A stretch of DNA of 64,000 nucleotides, taken from Listeria welshimeri serovar 6b str. SLCC5334 (GTDB lineage Bacteria > Bacillota > Bacilli > Lactobacillales > Listeriaceae). The translations under genes were made by a program, and so were the position numbers. The notes beneath the pieces were generated by a model, which saw only the letters and a list, made by a program, of their open reading frames with translations, was not told the DNA's origin and did no database searches. The stretch is taken from the NCBI RefSeq assembly GCF_000060285.1, contig NC_008555.1, positions 868,001 through 932,000 on the forward strand, written 5' to 3'. Below, one piece after another: positions 52,201-61,728 of this stretch; the stretch's first letter is position 1, and the number at the start of each line of letters is the position of its first letter.

Positions 52201-53550
52201 ATGGAGAAGCATTATGATTATATTGCGATTGGCGGCGGTAGTGGCGGAATTGCTTCTATTAATCGCGCGGCAATGCACGGAGCAAAGTGTGCACTAATCG
52301 AACCCAAATTTTTAGGAGGCACATGTGTGAACGTTGGCTGTGTTCCTAAAAAAGTAATGTGGTACGGTGCACAAATTAAAGAAGCGATGGATTTATACGC
52401 AGATGCTTATGGTTATCAAGTAGATGCATCCTTTAACTTCCAAAAATTAGTTGAAAATCGGGAAGCATACATCGAACGCATTCGCGGTTCTTATAAAAAC
52501 GGACTTGATAATAATAAAGTCGAATGGATAAAAGGGTATGCCGAATTTGTTGATGAAAAAACGTTGCGTGTAAACGGCGAAATAGTGACAGCTGATCATA
52601 TTTTAATTGCGACGGGCGGAGAACCAGTGCTTCCTTCTATTCCAGGTGCAGAATATGGAATAACTTCAGATGGTTTTTTTGCATTAAAAGAACTTCCTAA
52701 AAAAGTAGCAGTTATTGGTGCCGGTTATATTGCTGTTGAACTTGCTGGCGTTTTACAACAATTAGGTTCAGAAACACATTTATTTGTACGGAAACATGCG
52801 CCGCTCAGAAATTTTGACCCACTTTTAACAGATACATTAACCGAAATTATCGAGCAATCGGATATGATGTTGCACAAACACGCAGTACCACAAAAAGTGG
52901 AAAAAAATTCGGATGGCAGTTTAACATTGAGCTTAGAAGATGGTCGCACAGAAACCGTCGATACGATTATTTGGGCAATTGGCCGTAAACCGGTTATCAC
53001 AGGACTTCAAATTGAAAAAGCTGGCGTAGAATTATTAGAAAGTGGACATATTGCTGTAGATAAATTTCAAAACACGAATGTGGAAGGGATTTATGCAGTT
53101 GGCGACGTCACGGGTCACTATGAATTAACACCAGTCGCTATCGCTGCTGGACGCCGTCTTTCAGAACGACTTTTTAACAATAAAAAAGATGCTCATTTAA
53201 GTTATGAAAACATTCCAACCGTTGTATTTAGTCATCCTGCCATTGGTACTGTTGGTTTAACTGAGCCAGAAGCAATTGAAAAATATGGTAAAGAAAATAT
53301 TAAAATATACACTTCTAGTTTTACTTCAATGTATACAGCTATTACAGATCACCGTGAACCTTGTCGAATGAAATTAATCTGCGAAGGAAATACAGAACGT
53401 GTCATCGGCTTGCACGGCATTGGTTATGGTGTGGATGAAATGATTCAAGGATTTGCTGTAGCTATTAATATGGGCGCAACGAAATCCGATTTTGATAACA
53501 CGGTCGCCATTCACCCAACAGGATCAGAAGAATTTGTTACAATGAAATAG
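52201..53550 (+). CDS. gor: Glutathione-disulfide reductase
   Basis: 449 residues. FAD motif [13 protein letters not shown], redox disulfide [18 protein letters not shown]-binding [14 protein letters not shown] motif IYAVGDVTG and C-terminal [12 protein letters not shown] with the catalytic His. It regenerates reduced glutathione with NADPH; Listeria synthesises and imports glutathione. ATG 52201 after TTAGGAGAG. Confidence 0.93.
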   Translation: MEKHYDYIAIGGGSGGIASINRAAMHGAKCALIEPKFLGGTCVNVGCVPKKVMWYGAQIKEAMDLYADAYGYQVDASFNFQKLVENREAYIERIRGSYKNGLDNNKVEWIKGYAEFVDEKTLRVNGEIVTADHILIATGGEPVLPSIPGAEYGITSDGFFALKELPKKVAVIGAGYIAVELAGVLQQLGSETHLFVRKHAPLRNFDPLLTDTLTEIIEQSDMMLHKHAVPQKVEKNSDGSLTLSLEDGRTETVDTIIWAIGRKPVITGLQIEKAGVELLESGHIAVDKFQNTNVEGIYAVGDVTGHYELTPVAIAAGRRLSERLFNNKKDAHLSYENIPTVVFSHPAIGTVGLTEPEAIEKYGKENIKIYTSSFTSMYTAITDHREPCRMKLICEGNTERVIGLHGIGYGVDEMIQGFAVAINMGATKSDFDNTVAIHPTGSEEFVTMK

Positions 53551-53578
53551 ATAACAACAAACGAGGAGGAAGAACGTA

Positions 53579-54253
53579 ATGGGAAAAAAATTATCACTTT
53601 ATTTTGTAAGACATGGTCAAACGTATTTAAATAAAAATATACGCATGCAAGGTTGGGCTGATACGCCACTTACACCAGAAGGAATTGAAGTTGTAAAAGA
53701 GAGTGGACGCGGTCTTTCTGAAACAGAATTCGTTGCAGCATATTCAAGTGATTTGCACCGTACAATCGCAACGGCTGAACACTTACTCAAAGAAAATAAA
53801 CACGCATTTGGTTTAACACTGGAACCACTTAGCGAATTTCGTGAAACATTCTTTGGTTCTTATGAAGGCGAAAAAAGCGATGTAGCATGGAGTGAAATTG
53901 CCAAACATATGGGATATGCGAGCCAAGCAGAACTTTTTGAAAAAGCCGATGTTCGCGAAACAATGAACGGGACAAAAGCTGCAGACCCCGCCGGTGATGC
54001 CGAAGATTTCATGACATTTTGGACACGTGTAGAACAAGGCTTTTTACATGTTATAAGTCGTCACCGAGAAACTGGTGGGAATGTCCTAATTGTCGCTCAC
54101 GGAAATACAATTCGTAACATTGTCCACGAACTAGAACCCTCCATGGACGAAGCAGTCATCTTAGATAATGCGAGTGTTACCGTGTTAAACTACGAAAATG
54201 GTTTATTCAAATTAGAACGTTTAAATGATACCTCTCATTTTAAAAAAGCATAG
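53579..54253 (+). CDS. Phosphoglycerate mutase family (histidine phosphatase) protein
   Basis: 224 residues. Catalytic RHG motif FVRHGQTYLN, second-half histidine in VAHGNTIRN, and substrate residues SDLHRTIATA. Cofactor-dependent PGM fold; many such short proteins are broad phosphatases rather than glycolytic mutases, and substrate is unknown. ATG 53579 after GAGGAGGAAG. Probably read with the gor gene. Confidence 0.9.
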   Translation: MGKKLSLYFVRHGQTYLNKNIRMQGWADTPLTPEGIEVVKESGRGLSETEFVAAYSSDLHRTIATAEHLLKENKHAFGLTLEPLSEFRETFFGSYEGEKSDVAWSEIAKHMGYASQAELFEKADVRETMNGTKAADPAGDAEDFMTFWTRVEQGFLHVISRHRETGGNVLIVAHGNTIRNIVHELEPSMDEAVILDNASVTVLNYENGLFKLERLNDTSHFKKA

Positions 54254-54256
54254 AAA

Positions 54257-54297
54257 AAACGAGCTTTAGGAAGCAATTTCCCAAAGCTCGTTTTTTT
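54257..54297. terminator. Bidirectional terminator between convergent genes
   Basis: AACGAGCTTT (54258-54267) pairs with AAAGCTCGTT (54283-54292), with A tract before and T tract after. Confidence 0.9.
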
Positions 54298-55432
54298 ATT
54301 TTGGCGGCGTATTCGCGTCAGGTGGGTTGTTATCAATTGCTAGCTGACCCCGCCTTAATTTAATTAAACGATTGACATTGACGATAATTGTTTTTACCAC
54401 TGCATAAAGTGGAACGCCTAAAATCATTCCAAAGATTCCTGCTAAATTACCAGCAACAATCAAGATAATAATAATAGTTAATGGGTGAATAGATAACGAT
54501 TTACCCATTATATATGGTGAAAGCAAGTTCGAGTCGATTTGTTGAACAATAGTCACAACAACAATCACAAGTAACGCTTGAAGTGGAGAAGTAAATAAGG
54601 CTACAATAACTGCTGGAGCTGCACCAAGGAATGGCCCAAGATAAGGAATAATATTCGTTGCACCTGCAATGAAACCAAATAGAAGGGCATAAGGTTGACC
54701 AATAATTAAATAACCAATAAAAGTAAACAAACCAACAAACATACAATCAATTGCTTGAGAACTAATATAAGTAGAGATTGTTTTGTTCATTTCTTTAATA
54801 ATTTGTTTTGCTTCAGAACGAATGCCAGCTGGGAAGAATTTACCCGAAGACTCAACGAATTTATGACCATCTTTAAACATATAAAAGACGATAAATGGAA
54901 CAGTTACAAGAATCATAACAAAACCAGATATAAACGAGAAAATCGCTCCAAAACTAGAAGCTACCCCATCAAATACAACAGACATAATTTTCGGTAAAGA
55001 AATGTTTAGTTTTGCAAGTTCTGCTTTTATATCAACACTTTGCAAAGCTGAATTATGAGAAAGACTTTCTAACCATTTCTCAAAATCTTGCCAGTAACCT
55101 GGAATTGCTTTTGCAAGTTCAGCAACTTGATCAGCAAGTGTTGGTCCGAGTTGCATGACAGCAAGTACAATGAGGGCAATAAACGCAATAAAAATCAATA
55201 TCACACTTAATAGTCTTGGTACTTTTCTTTTTTCTAAAAATAGAACAAGCGGATTAAAAAGATAGAATAAAAACCCTGCTACTAAGATAGGCATAAATAA
55301 TGTAGAAATGATTATACCAATTGGTGAAAATATGTACTTCATTTGTAATAAAATGAATAAAACTGCGACAACCGCTAAAATTTCAATGGTCCAAAAAAAC
55401 AGTTTACTATCTCGAAAACGTGAAAATTTCAA
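54296..55432 (-). CDS. AI-2E family (PerM/YdiK-like) transporter
   Basis: 378 residues with about eight membrane segments and the conserved GPFLGAAPAVIVAL and LSIHPLTIIIILIVAGNLAGIFGM-type C-terminal segments. The family includes the E. coli autoinducer-2 exporter TqsA and Na+/H+ antiporters; substrate here is unknown. Start ATG at 55432 with AGAAGGGAATC. Confidence 0.9.
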   Translation of the reverse strand: MKFSRFRDSKLFFWTIEILAVVAVLFILLQMKYIFSPIGIIISTLFMPILVAGFLFYLFNPLVLFLEKRKVPRLLSVILIFIAFIALIVLAVMQLGPTLADQVAELAKAIPGYWQDFEKWLESLSHNSALQSVDIKAELAKLNISLPKIMSVVFDGVASSFGAIFSFISGFVMILVTVPFIVFYMFKDGHKFVESSGKFFPAGIRSEAKQIIKEMNKTISTYISSQAIDCMFVGLFTFIGYLIIGQPYALLFGFIAGATNIIPYLGPFLGAAPAVIVALFTSPLQALLVIVVVTIVQQIDSNLLSPYIMGKSLSIHPLTIIIILIVAGNLAGIFGMILGVPLYAVVKTIIVNVNRLIKLRRGQLAIDNNPPDANTPPK

Positions 55433-55515
55433 ATGATTCCCTTCTTTCTAAAAAAGCTTATTGTCAGATTTTATAGTACCATTAACTCCATTAAATAGCC
55501 ACTGAATTAATAGGA

Positions 55516-55544
55516 TTGACCAAAATGTATATGTGTTATACAAT
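55516..55544 (+). promoter_or_regulatory. Promoter and operator of the YtrA-type gene
   Basis: TTGACC (55516-55521), 17 bp, TACAAT (55539-55544). The inverted repeat TGTATA-N5-TATACA (55526-55542) lies across the spacer and -10, so autorepression is expected. Confidence 0.7.
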
Positions 55545-55574
55545 GTATATAACAGTTAAAGAGAGGATGTTTCT

Positions 55575-55967
55575 ATGTTACTTGCGATTGATTTACAATC
55601 AGAAGAGCCAATTTACACACAAATTTGTAATCAAATCATTGAAGGCATGGCTAAACGAGAACTTTTACCAGGGGACAAATTACCTTCTGTAAGAAGTCTT
55701 GGTGCTGATATTGGGATTAATTTCCATACAGTAAATAAAGCGTATCAAATTTTAAAACAAGAAGGGCTTATTCAAATTCATCGTCAAAAAGGAGTAGTTA
55801 TTCATCCGGATGGCGTAGCTAAAGCAGATGAACTATTTTTCAAGAAATTACAAACAAAGCTAAGACCATTGATTGCAGAATCAGTTGTTCGTGATGTTAG
55901 TGAAGAGAAATGGTTAGAAATAAGTAAGACTATTTTTGATGAAATGCATGGACGGAGAGTGGATTAG
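55575..55967 (+). CDS. GntR family regulator, YtrA subfamily
   Basis: 130 residues: winged helix (EEPIYTQICNQIIEGMAKRELLPGDKLPSVRSLGADIGINFHTVNKAY, ~11-57) and only a short C-terminal helical tail, the YtrA layout. It sits 2 bp before the membrane-protein gene it presumably regulates. Confidence 0.92.
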   Translation: MLLAIDLQSEEPIYTQICNQIIEGMAKRELLPGDKLPSVRSLGADIGINFHTVNKAYQILKQEGLIQIHRQKGVVIHPDGVAKADELFFKKLQTKLRPLIAESVVRDVSEEKWLEISKTIFDEMHGRRVD

Positions 55968-55969
55968 AG

Positions 55970-57073
55970 ATGGAAATCATCATTTATATTTTTGTAAGTA
56001 TTGCTATCATTTCACTACAAGCAATGACACCTTTTGTTATACGGAAGTCTGAATGTTTTGGGGTAAATGTTGGCGAGCGAGCTAATCGAAACGCTGAGCT
56101 AACCCAATTAAAAAAACAATATATTGGTCAAGTTGTTTTATGGACCTCGTTAGTGGCTATCATCGGGATTGCTTTTATTCAAGGTTTTCATTCAAGCGAA
56201 AACATCCAAGCAGGAATTTTTATCGCCTCCATGTTTGGACAATTAATAGTTTCTTTCATTATTTACTATCGTTTTCATCAAACAACCTTACAATGGAAAA
56301 AAGAAAAAATAGAGTCAGGAGAAATTTCAACCAATTCTATTATCATGGTAGATACTAGTTTTCATCGTAGAAAAATGGTGATTTCTTACACTTGGTTTAT
56401 AGTGCCCTTACTTTTATTTATTATTACACTTGCAATAACCGCTGTTTTTTATCCAAGTGCTCCGGAAACTTGGATAACTCATTTTGATATGAACGGGGTA
56501 AGCACAAATACGGTTCAAAAATCACCAAGAATAGCTCTACTTTTCCCAATGCTGCAACTAGGGATGATTGGCTTATTTATGTTTATTAATTATGTTATAG
56601 CCAGAAGTAAACAAACAGTAGAAAATGAAAATCCAACAGATTCTTTAAAACGGAATATGTTATTTAGACAAATTTCTAGCAAGGCTATGCTAATTATGTG
56701 TATGATCATGGTCATTGATTTTCTCGTTATGCAAGTGGTTATTTTACTCGCATTATCAGCAGAAATTATGATGATTACTATGATTATTTCCGTCATTTTA
56801 ATTTTACTGGGAACAGTTCTTCTTGCTGTAAAAGTAGGACAGGGTGGAAGCCGATTAAAATTCGCAAATGAGCCAGACGGAGTAAACAAGCCAATCCGTG
56901 ATGACGACGTTTTCTGGAAAGCGGGAGTAATTTACTTCAACAGAAATGACCCAGCATTATTCGTTGAGAAACGTTTTGGTATCGGTTGGACAATAAATAC
57001 AGCTCGTCCAGTTGCTTGGTTATCTTTTGTATTTGTTATCGTAGTCATTATCTTCATTAGTTTCTTGTTTTAA
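55970..57073 (+). CDS. DUF1648/DUF5808 family membrane protein
   Basis: 367 residues with about eight membrane segments. It has the DUF1648 region (FYPSAPETWITHFDMNGVSTN) and a C-terminal DUF5808-like segment (DDDVFWKAGVIYFNRNDPALFVEKRFGIGWTIN). Such proteins are found with YtrA-type regulators and have been linked to antimicrobial-peptide signalling; function not proven. ATG 55970 after GGAGAGTGG. Confidence 0.88.
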   Translation: MEIIIYIFVSIAIISLQAMTPFVIRKSECFGVNVGERANRNAELTQLKKQYIGQVVLWTSLVAIIGIAFIQGFHSSENIQAGIFIASMFGQLIVSFIIYYRFHQTTLQWKKEKIESGEISTNSIIMVDTSFHRRKMVISYTWFIVPLLLFIITLAITAVFYPSAPETWITHFDMNGVSTNTVQKSPRIALLFPMLQLGMIGLFMFINYVIARSKQTVENENPTDSLKRNMLFRQISSKAMLIMCMIMVIDFLVMQVVILLALSAEIMMITMIISVILILLGTVLLAVKVGQGGSRLKFANEPDGVNKPIRDDDVFWKAGVIYFNRNDPALFVEKRFGIGWTINTARPVAWLSFVFVIVVIIFISFLF

Positions 57074-57118
57074 GTATATTTAAGTTAATAATCAACACTT
57101 CCCACAAAAAATTTTCTG

Positions 57119-57146
57119 GCCCTGAACTCTTGTTTGGGGCTTTTTT
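57119..57146 (+). terminator. Terminator of the YtrA operon
   Basis: GCCCTGAAC (57119-57127) pairs with GTTTGGGGC (57132-57140), two pairs being G-T, then six T. Confidence 0.85.
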
Positions 57147-57225
57147 ATAGTAGCAAGCTTTTTTTGAGTATGCTATAATAAATACGCTATTTTGTGATTA
57201 TTTTAACAAGAAGGAAGGGATTCAT

Positions 57226-58038
57226 GTGGGATATTATAGCCCGCAGGAAGTAACAGAGATAACAATTGAAAAAGGAACTCAAAAAGCAAATTCAAGTACA
57301 TTAGCCCTTGTTTTATTAGGCTTTTTGGGTGGCGCTTTTATCTCTCTTGGTTACTTATTATACATACGTGCAGTAGGAACAATGCCTCATGAGTGGGGAA
57401 GTTTTGCAACGCTTATTGGCGCAAGTCTTTTTCCAGTAGGACTTGTCTGTATCTTACTCGGTGGAGGAGAATTAATCACTGGAAACATGATGGCTGTAGC
57501 AATCGCTTGGTATGATAAAAAGATTATTTTTCAACAATTACTTCGAAACTGGGCCATTGTTTCAGTTATGAATTTAGTTGGCGCCTTTTTTGTTGCTTAC
57601 TTTTTTGGTCATTTCGTCGGCTTAACAGAAGGGGATTTCTTACCAAAAACCTTAGCAACAGCTGGTGCTAAAATAAATGATCCATTCTGGGTTGCATTTG
57701 TTTCTGGTATTGGTTGTAATTGGTTCGTTGGGATTGCTGTTTGGCTCTGTTATGCGGCCAAAGATTTCTCAGGAAAAATTCTTGGTATTTGGTTTCCAGT
57801 AATGGCTTTTGTGGCCATTGGATTTCAACACGTTGTCGCCAACATGTTTATTATCCCGGCTGCCATTTTTGCTGGTTACTATTCATGGGCAGATTTTATT
57901 TGGAATATCATTCCTGTATACTTAGGAAATGTAGTTGGCGGTGCAGTGTTTGTCAGCCTTTTCTATTTCCTTGCATATAAGAAAAACGCACAGAAAAAAG
58001 TAAAAGAAGAAGTACATCAACCAATTGAAGAAAATTAA
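57226..58038 (+). CDS. Formate/nitrite transporter family protein
   Basis: 270 residues, six membrane helices. Family motifs GGGELITGNMMA and GIGCNWFVGIAVWL, and FQHVVANM with the pore histidine, are present. It is a pentameric channel for formate, nitrite or similar small anions. GTG start at 57226 after AAGGAAGGG. Flanked by terminators. Confidence 0.93.
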   Translation: MGYYSPQEVTEITIEKGTQKANSSTLALVLLGFLGGAFISLGYLLYIRAVGTMPHEWGSFATLIGASLFPVGLVCILLGGGELITGNMMAVAIAWYDKKIIFQQLLRNWAIVSVMNLVGAFFVAYFFGHFVGLTEGDFLPKTLATAGAKINDPFWVAFVSGIGCNWFVGIAVWLCYAAKDFSGKILGIWFPVMAFVAIGFQHVVANMFIIPAAIFAGYYSWADFIWNIIPVYLGNVVGGAVFVSLFYFLAYKKNAQKKVKEEVHQPIEEN

Positions 58039-58045
58039 GAAGAAG

Positions 58046-58079
58046 AAGCTAGTTGCATTTATTGCAGCTAGCTTTTTTG
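58046..58079 (+). terminator. Terminator after the formate/nitrite transporter
   Basis: AAGCTAGTTGCA (58046-58057) pairs with TGCAGCTAGCTT (58063-58074) with one mismatch, then six T. Confidence 0.85.
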
Positions 58080-58259
58080 AAAAAATTTAATTTTTTTGGA
58101 AGTTTCCTCATGCGCTTCATGTTGGGATAGAGTGGATTTTTCTAGAAGGTTTTTTCTGAATTTAAAAGCAGAATCCTGATTAAGTTTTTTTATTTGTGGA
58201 AAACACTATTATAAGCAACAAGAAGCGCGGACATAAAAATTTATTGAGGAGTGGTATTT

Positions 58260-59726
58260 TTGAGTATGAAAGAAGCGACATTACCAAAAGTTCAAACAAA
58301 ATTATTTATTAATGGAGAATGGATAGACGGAGATAATAAAGAAACAAAAGATATTGTAAACCCAGCAAACGGAGAGGTTATTGCAAAAGTAGTGCAAGCA
58401 GGACCTAATGAAACAAAACAAGCCATTAATGCCGCAAAAGAAGCTTTTCCAGATTGGGCTAAAATGGAATTAGCTGACCGTGTTAAATTATTGCACAAAA
58501 TTGCTGATTTAATGGAAGAAAGAGCAGATACCTTAGCCAAAATTATGACAATTGAACAAGGTAAACCACTAAAAGAATCAAAAGGAGAAGTCCTAACGGG
58601 TGCTGAAAACTTCCGATTCGCCGCAGAAGAAGCAAGAAGATTATATGGTGAAACAATTCCTGCTCCAAATAATCATGCTTTTATTGTTAAAAAACAACCA
58701 ATAGGTGTAGTTGCTGCGATTACCCCGTGGAATTTCCCAGGTGGAATGGTTACACGAAAACTTGCGCCAGCGCTTGCAACTGGTAATACTATTGTTCTTA
58801 AACCTTCCGGAGATACACCTCTTTCGGCTTTAGCTATCTTTGAAATATTTGAAGAAGCTGGCTTACCAAAAGGTGTTGCCAATATTGTAATGGGTAGCTC
58901 AAAAGAAATCGGTGAAACATTAACTGATAGTGACGACGTTCGTAAATTAACTTTCACCGGTTCTACTAAAGTCGGTCAAACGCTATTTAAACAATCAGCA
59001 GAGACATTGAAGAAAATCTCACTTGAACTTGGTGGACATGCACCATTTATCGTATTTGATGATGCTAATTTAGATGCGGCTGTGAATGATTTAGTCGCAG
59101 CAAAATTCCGTAATAACGGTCAAGTATGCGTATCACCAAACCGGATTTTTGTAGCTAAAGAAATCAAAGACAAATTCACGAAAGCTCTTGTTTCCGAAGT
59201 TGAAAAATTAAAAGTTGGTAACGGTTTGGGTGATGTGAATGTTGGCCCACTTATTCGTGAAGATGCGATAGATAAAATCGATAAACAACTTAAAAACGCT
59301 ACAGATAAAGGCGCTAAAGTCCTTACTGGTGGTGGGCGTCTAACCGGCTCAGACTATGATAAAGGAAACTTTTACAAACCAACTGTCTTAGATAATGTCA
59401 CTCGTGAAATGGATATTTTCTATGAAGAAACATTTGGTCCAGTCATCCCACTAATCACTTTTGAAACAGAAGACGAAGCAATTGAAATGGCAAACGATAG
59501 TGAATTCGGATTAGCTTCTTACTTCTATACAAAAGATTTAGCACGCGTGGAAAAAGTAGGATCTGCTTTAGAATATGGAATGGTTGGTGCAAATGAAATC
59601 GCCATTTCCAATCCAGAAACCCCATTTGGTGGCGTAAAACATTCTGGCTTTGGTCGTGAAAACGGACATTACGGAATGGAAGAATACATCCAAGTGAAAT
59701 TCATCAACTTAAAATATCGTGATTAA
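58260..59726 (+). CDS. gabD: Succinate-semialdehyde dehydrogenase (NAD(P)+)
   Basis: 488 residues from TTG 58260, eight bases after GAGGAG; the GTG at 58251 lies inside that site. Aldehyde dehydrogenase motifs: ITPWNFP, KPSGDTPLSA, FTGSTKVGQ, catalytic Glu in LELGGHAPF and catalytic Cys in NNGQVCVSPNR. It oxidises succinate semialdehyde to succinate, completing the GABA shunt of Listeria, which lacks a full TCA cycle. A GTTTCC-N16-GGGATA element near 58103-58130 might be a SigB promoter but the spacing is long. Confidence 0.92.
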   Translation: MSMKEATLPKVQTKLFINGEWIDGDNKETKDIVNPANGEVIAKVVQAGPNETKQAINAAKEAFPDWAKMELADRVKLLHKIADLMEERADTLAKIMTIEQGKPLKESKGEVLTGAENFRFAAEEARRLYGETIPAPNNHAFIVKKQPIGVVAAITPWNFPGGMVTRKLAPALATGNTIVLKPSGDTPLSALAIFEIFEEAGLPKGVANIVMGSSKEIGETLTDSDDVRKLTFTGSTKVGQTLFKQSAETLKKISLELGGHAPFIVFDDANLDAAVNDLVAAKFRNNGQVCVSPNRIFVAKEIKDKFTKALVSEVEKLKVGNGLGDVNVGPLIREDAIDKIDKQLKNATDKGAKVLTGGGRLTGSDYDKGNFYKPTVLDNVTREMDIFYEETFGPVIPLITFETEDEAIEMANDSEFGLASYFYTKDLARVEKVGSALEYGMVGANEIAISNPETPFGGVKHSGFGRENGHYGMEEYIQVKFINLKYRD

Positions 59727-59742
59727 ATTGACTTTATGAGTA

Positions 59743-59788
59743 AACCTCCAAAATTAGATCTAAAAATCTAATTTTTGGAGGTTTTTTT
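59743..59788 (+). terminator. Terminator after the dehydrogenase gene
   Basis: An 18-bp stem (59743-59760 with 59767-59785, one T unpaired) enclosing TCC-AAAATTAGAT/ATCTAATTTT, followed by seven T. Confidence 0.92.
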
Positions 59789-59792
59789 AAGG

Positions 59793-59821
59793 TTGAAATA
59801 ACACCCACATTGCGCTATAAT
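59793..59821 (+). promoter_or_regulatory. Promoter of the ABC-F leader transcript
   Basis: TTGAAA (59793-59798), 17 bp, perfect TATAAT (59816-59821). Confidence 0.8.
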
Positions 59822-59827
59822 GAAACC

Positions 59828-60035
59828 ATCAAACGAAAAGGAGTGTTATCTTAAGCCAATGAAATTCTAATCCTGTATTATATGAAAAAATGAAGAAAGC
59901 TATCCAATTTTTGGGTAGAAACTATTTTTTCGGACGGGATTCGTATGTTCATTTTGCATGATAACTCTAGCTATAGGCTTTTTTTGGCGTAGCTCCGCGG
60001 ATTCCTCTCTGAAAATATTCAGGAGGTTATTTTTT
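59828..60035 (+). ncRNA. Regulatory leader of the ABC-F gene (Rli53-like)
   Basis: About 208 untranslated bases. It carries AAAGGAG (59837-59843), a minimal open frame ATG-AAA-TTC-TAA at 59859, a CTATCC/GGGTAG hairpin near 59903-59922, a T-rich tract after TATAGGC near 59972-59986, and a hairpin that covers the ABC-F ribosome-binding site. From memory, the EGD-e counterpart lmo0919 is preceded by Rli53, an antibiotic-responsive attenuator. Confidence 0.7.
60004..60026 (+). promoter_or_regulatory. Shine-Dalgarno-sequestering hairpin
   Basis: CCTC (60004-60007), unpaired T, CTGAA (60009-60013), AATA loop, TTCAG (60018-60022), GAGG (60023-60026). The 3' arm is the AGGAGG ribosome-binding site of the ABC-F gene, so folding would block its translation. 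Confidence 0.75.
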
Positions 60036-61607
60036 ATGTCTATAATCGAAATTAATCAATTAAAAATAGAAGTAGCAGACAGGATTTTAGTAGAAATCCC
60101 CCATTTACTAGTTAATAAAAAAGCAAGAATTGGCATCATCGGTCAAAATGGTCTAGGAAAAACAACGCTAATGGAAGTGATTGCTGGCGCCAAAGAAGCC
60201 ACATCTGGCACCGTAATTACACAAGGAAAACTCGCATACATCAAACAACTTTCCAATGATAAGAGCACCAAAAGCGGTGGCGAAAAAACACGAAAAGCTA
60301 TCCAGCAAGCGATGCGCCAAAATCCAAGTGTTCTCTTAGCAGACGAACCAACGAGCAATCTGGATGTCGAAAGCGTAAAACATTTAGAACGCCAGTGGAG
60401 TGATTTTCACGGTGCACTTCTGATTATCTCGCATGACCGAGCCTTTCTAGATGCACTTTGCACAGAAATATGGGAAATCAAAAATCAAACTATTCATGTC
60501 TACAAAGGCAATTATCATGCCTATTTAGAGCAAAAACAACAACATGAAAACCAAGCGGAACTCGCTTACAAAGAATTTAAAAACAAAAAGAAACAACTAC
60601 AGGCATCTCAAACGCATCACGAAATCGAAGCAGGACGAATTGTTAAACCAGGTAAACGCTTAAACAACAAGGAAGCCAGTGCTTTTAAAGCAGGAAAAGG
60701 CACGCAACAAAAGAAACAGCATAGCACCATAAAAGCCTTAGAAAAACGAATTGAGCGACTCGGTAATGTCGAAAAACCTCATACAACTAAACCAATCAAA
60801 ATTATCACTCCAGATAATCGAATAATTAAAAAAGGTAATACTATATTAAGTGTCAGAGAATCAACATACGAAATTACTGGACGAAAATTGTTTAAAACAG
60901 AGGCTTTCTCAATAAAATCTGGTGACAAAGTAGCTCTTATTGGTGAAAACGCAAGTGGAAAAACCACATTTTTAAGAGAAATAATCCAAGGAAATCCAAC
61001 TATCACATGTAATACTCAAGCAAAAGTGGCTTATTTTGATCAAGAATTAAAAGGACTAGATTTAGCGAAAACTCTTTTAGAAAACATGACAAATATTAGC
61101 GTTCAAACCAAGCAAGTAAACAGAGAAGTCCTTGGTAGCATGCACTTTAAAGAAAGCGATTTGTATAAAGAAGTGCGCATGCTCTCTGGCGGGGAACGGG
61201 TAAAATTACTTCTCAGCATGCTTCTTGTTAGCGATGCGAATTTTCTTATCCTAGATGAACCAACGAACTATTTGGACATTTACGCAATGGAAGCTTTGGA
61301 AGCATTAATCAAACAATTTACTGGAACGATCTTATTTGTTTCTCATGATAGAACCTTTGTAAATCAAGTAGCAGAAGAGGTAGTCGCAATTGAAAACAAT
61401 CAAATGACTTTCCACCGAATGACTTTCTCAGAATATGAAGAAAGTAAAACCCCAAGTCGCTTTTCAGAAGAAGATAAATTGATTTTAGAGATGCGGATGT
61501 CAGAAATCGCCGCAAAACTAATGCAACCCAATTTAAAGCCAGCAGAAAAAGCAATGCTCGAACAAACTTATCAAGAAATTATCACAAAAAGACAGCAATT
61601 TACCTAA
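60036..61607 (+). CDS. ABC-F ribosome-protection ATPase (Vga/Lmo0919-like)
   Basis: 523 residues from ATG 60036, nine bases after AGGAGG; the frame open from 59958 runs through the leader and is rejected. Two ABC domains: first with GQNGLGKTT, a shortened signature KSGGEKT and LLADEPTSNLD; second with GENASGKTT, LSGGERVK and LILDEPTNYLD. A long charged interdomain linker (~160-245) is the part that reaches into the ribosome. No membrane domain. The group confers lincosamide/streptogramin A/pleuromutilin resistance. The terminator overlaps the stop codon. Confidence 0.93.
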   Translation: MSIIEINQLKIEVADRILVEIPHLLVNKKARIGIIGQNGLGKTTLMEVIAGAKEATSGTVITQGKLAYIKQLSNDKSTKSGGEKTRKAIQQAMRQNPSVLLADEPTSNLDVESVKHLERQWSDFHGALLIISHDRAFLDALCTEIWEIKNQTIHVYKGNYHAYLEQKQQHENQAELAYKEFKNKKKQLQASQTHHEIEAGRIVKPGKRLNNKEASAFKAGKGTQQKKQHSTIKALEKRIERLGNVEKPHTTKPIKIITPDNRIIKKGNTILSVRESTYEITGRKLFKTEAFSIKSGDKVALIGENASGKTTFLREIIQGNPTITCNTQAKVAYFDQELKGLDLAKTLLENMTNISVQTKQVNREVLGSMHFKESDLYKEVRMLSGGERVKLLLSMLLVSDANFLILDEPTNYLDIYAMEALEALIKQFTGTILFVSHDRTFVNQVAEEVVAIENNQMTFHRMTFSEYEESKTPSRFSEEDKLILEMRMSEIAAKLMQPNLKPAEKAMLEQTYQEIITKRQQFT

Positions 61608-61622
61608 ATTGTTGTCTTTTTC
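61588..61622 (+). terminator. Terminator overlapping the ABC-F stop
   Basis: AAAGACAGCAATTT (61588-61601) pairs with AAATTGTTGTCTTT (61606-61619), with one mismatch, then T. The stop codon (61605-61607) lies in the loop. Confidence 0.85.
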
Positions 61623-61728
61623 TGCAAGCAAAATAATAAATATTCTCATTTATCTTTTACTTGATTTCTTTAAAAGATAGGCTTAGAATCAAATAGTTAT
61701 TAAAAAGAGCAAAGAAAGAAGGAATCCT

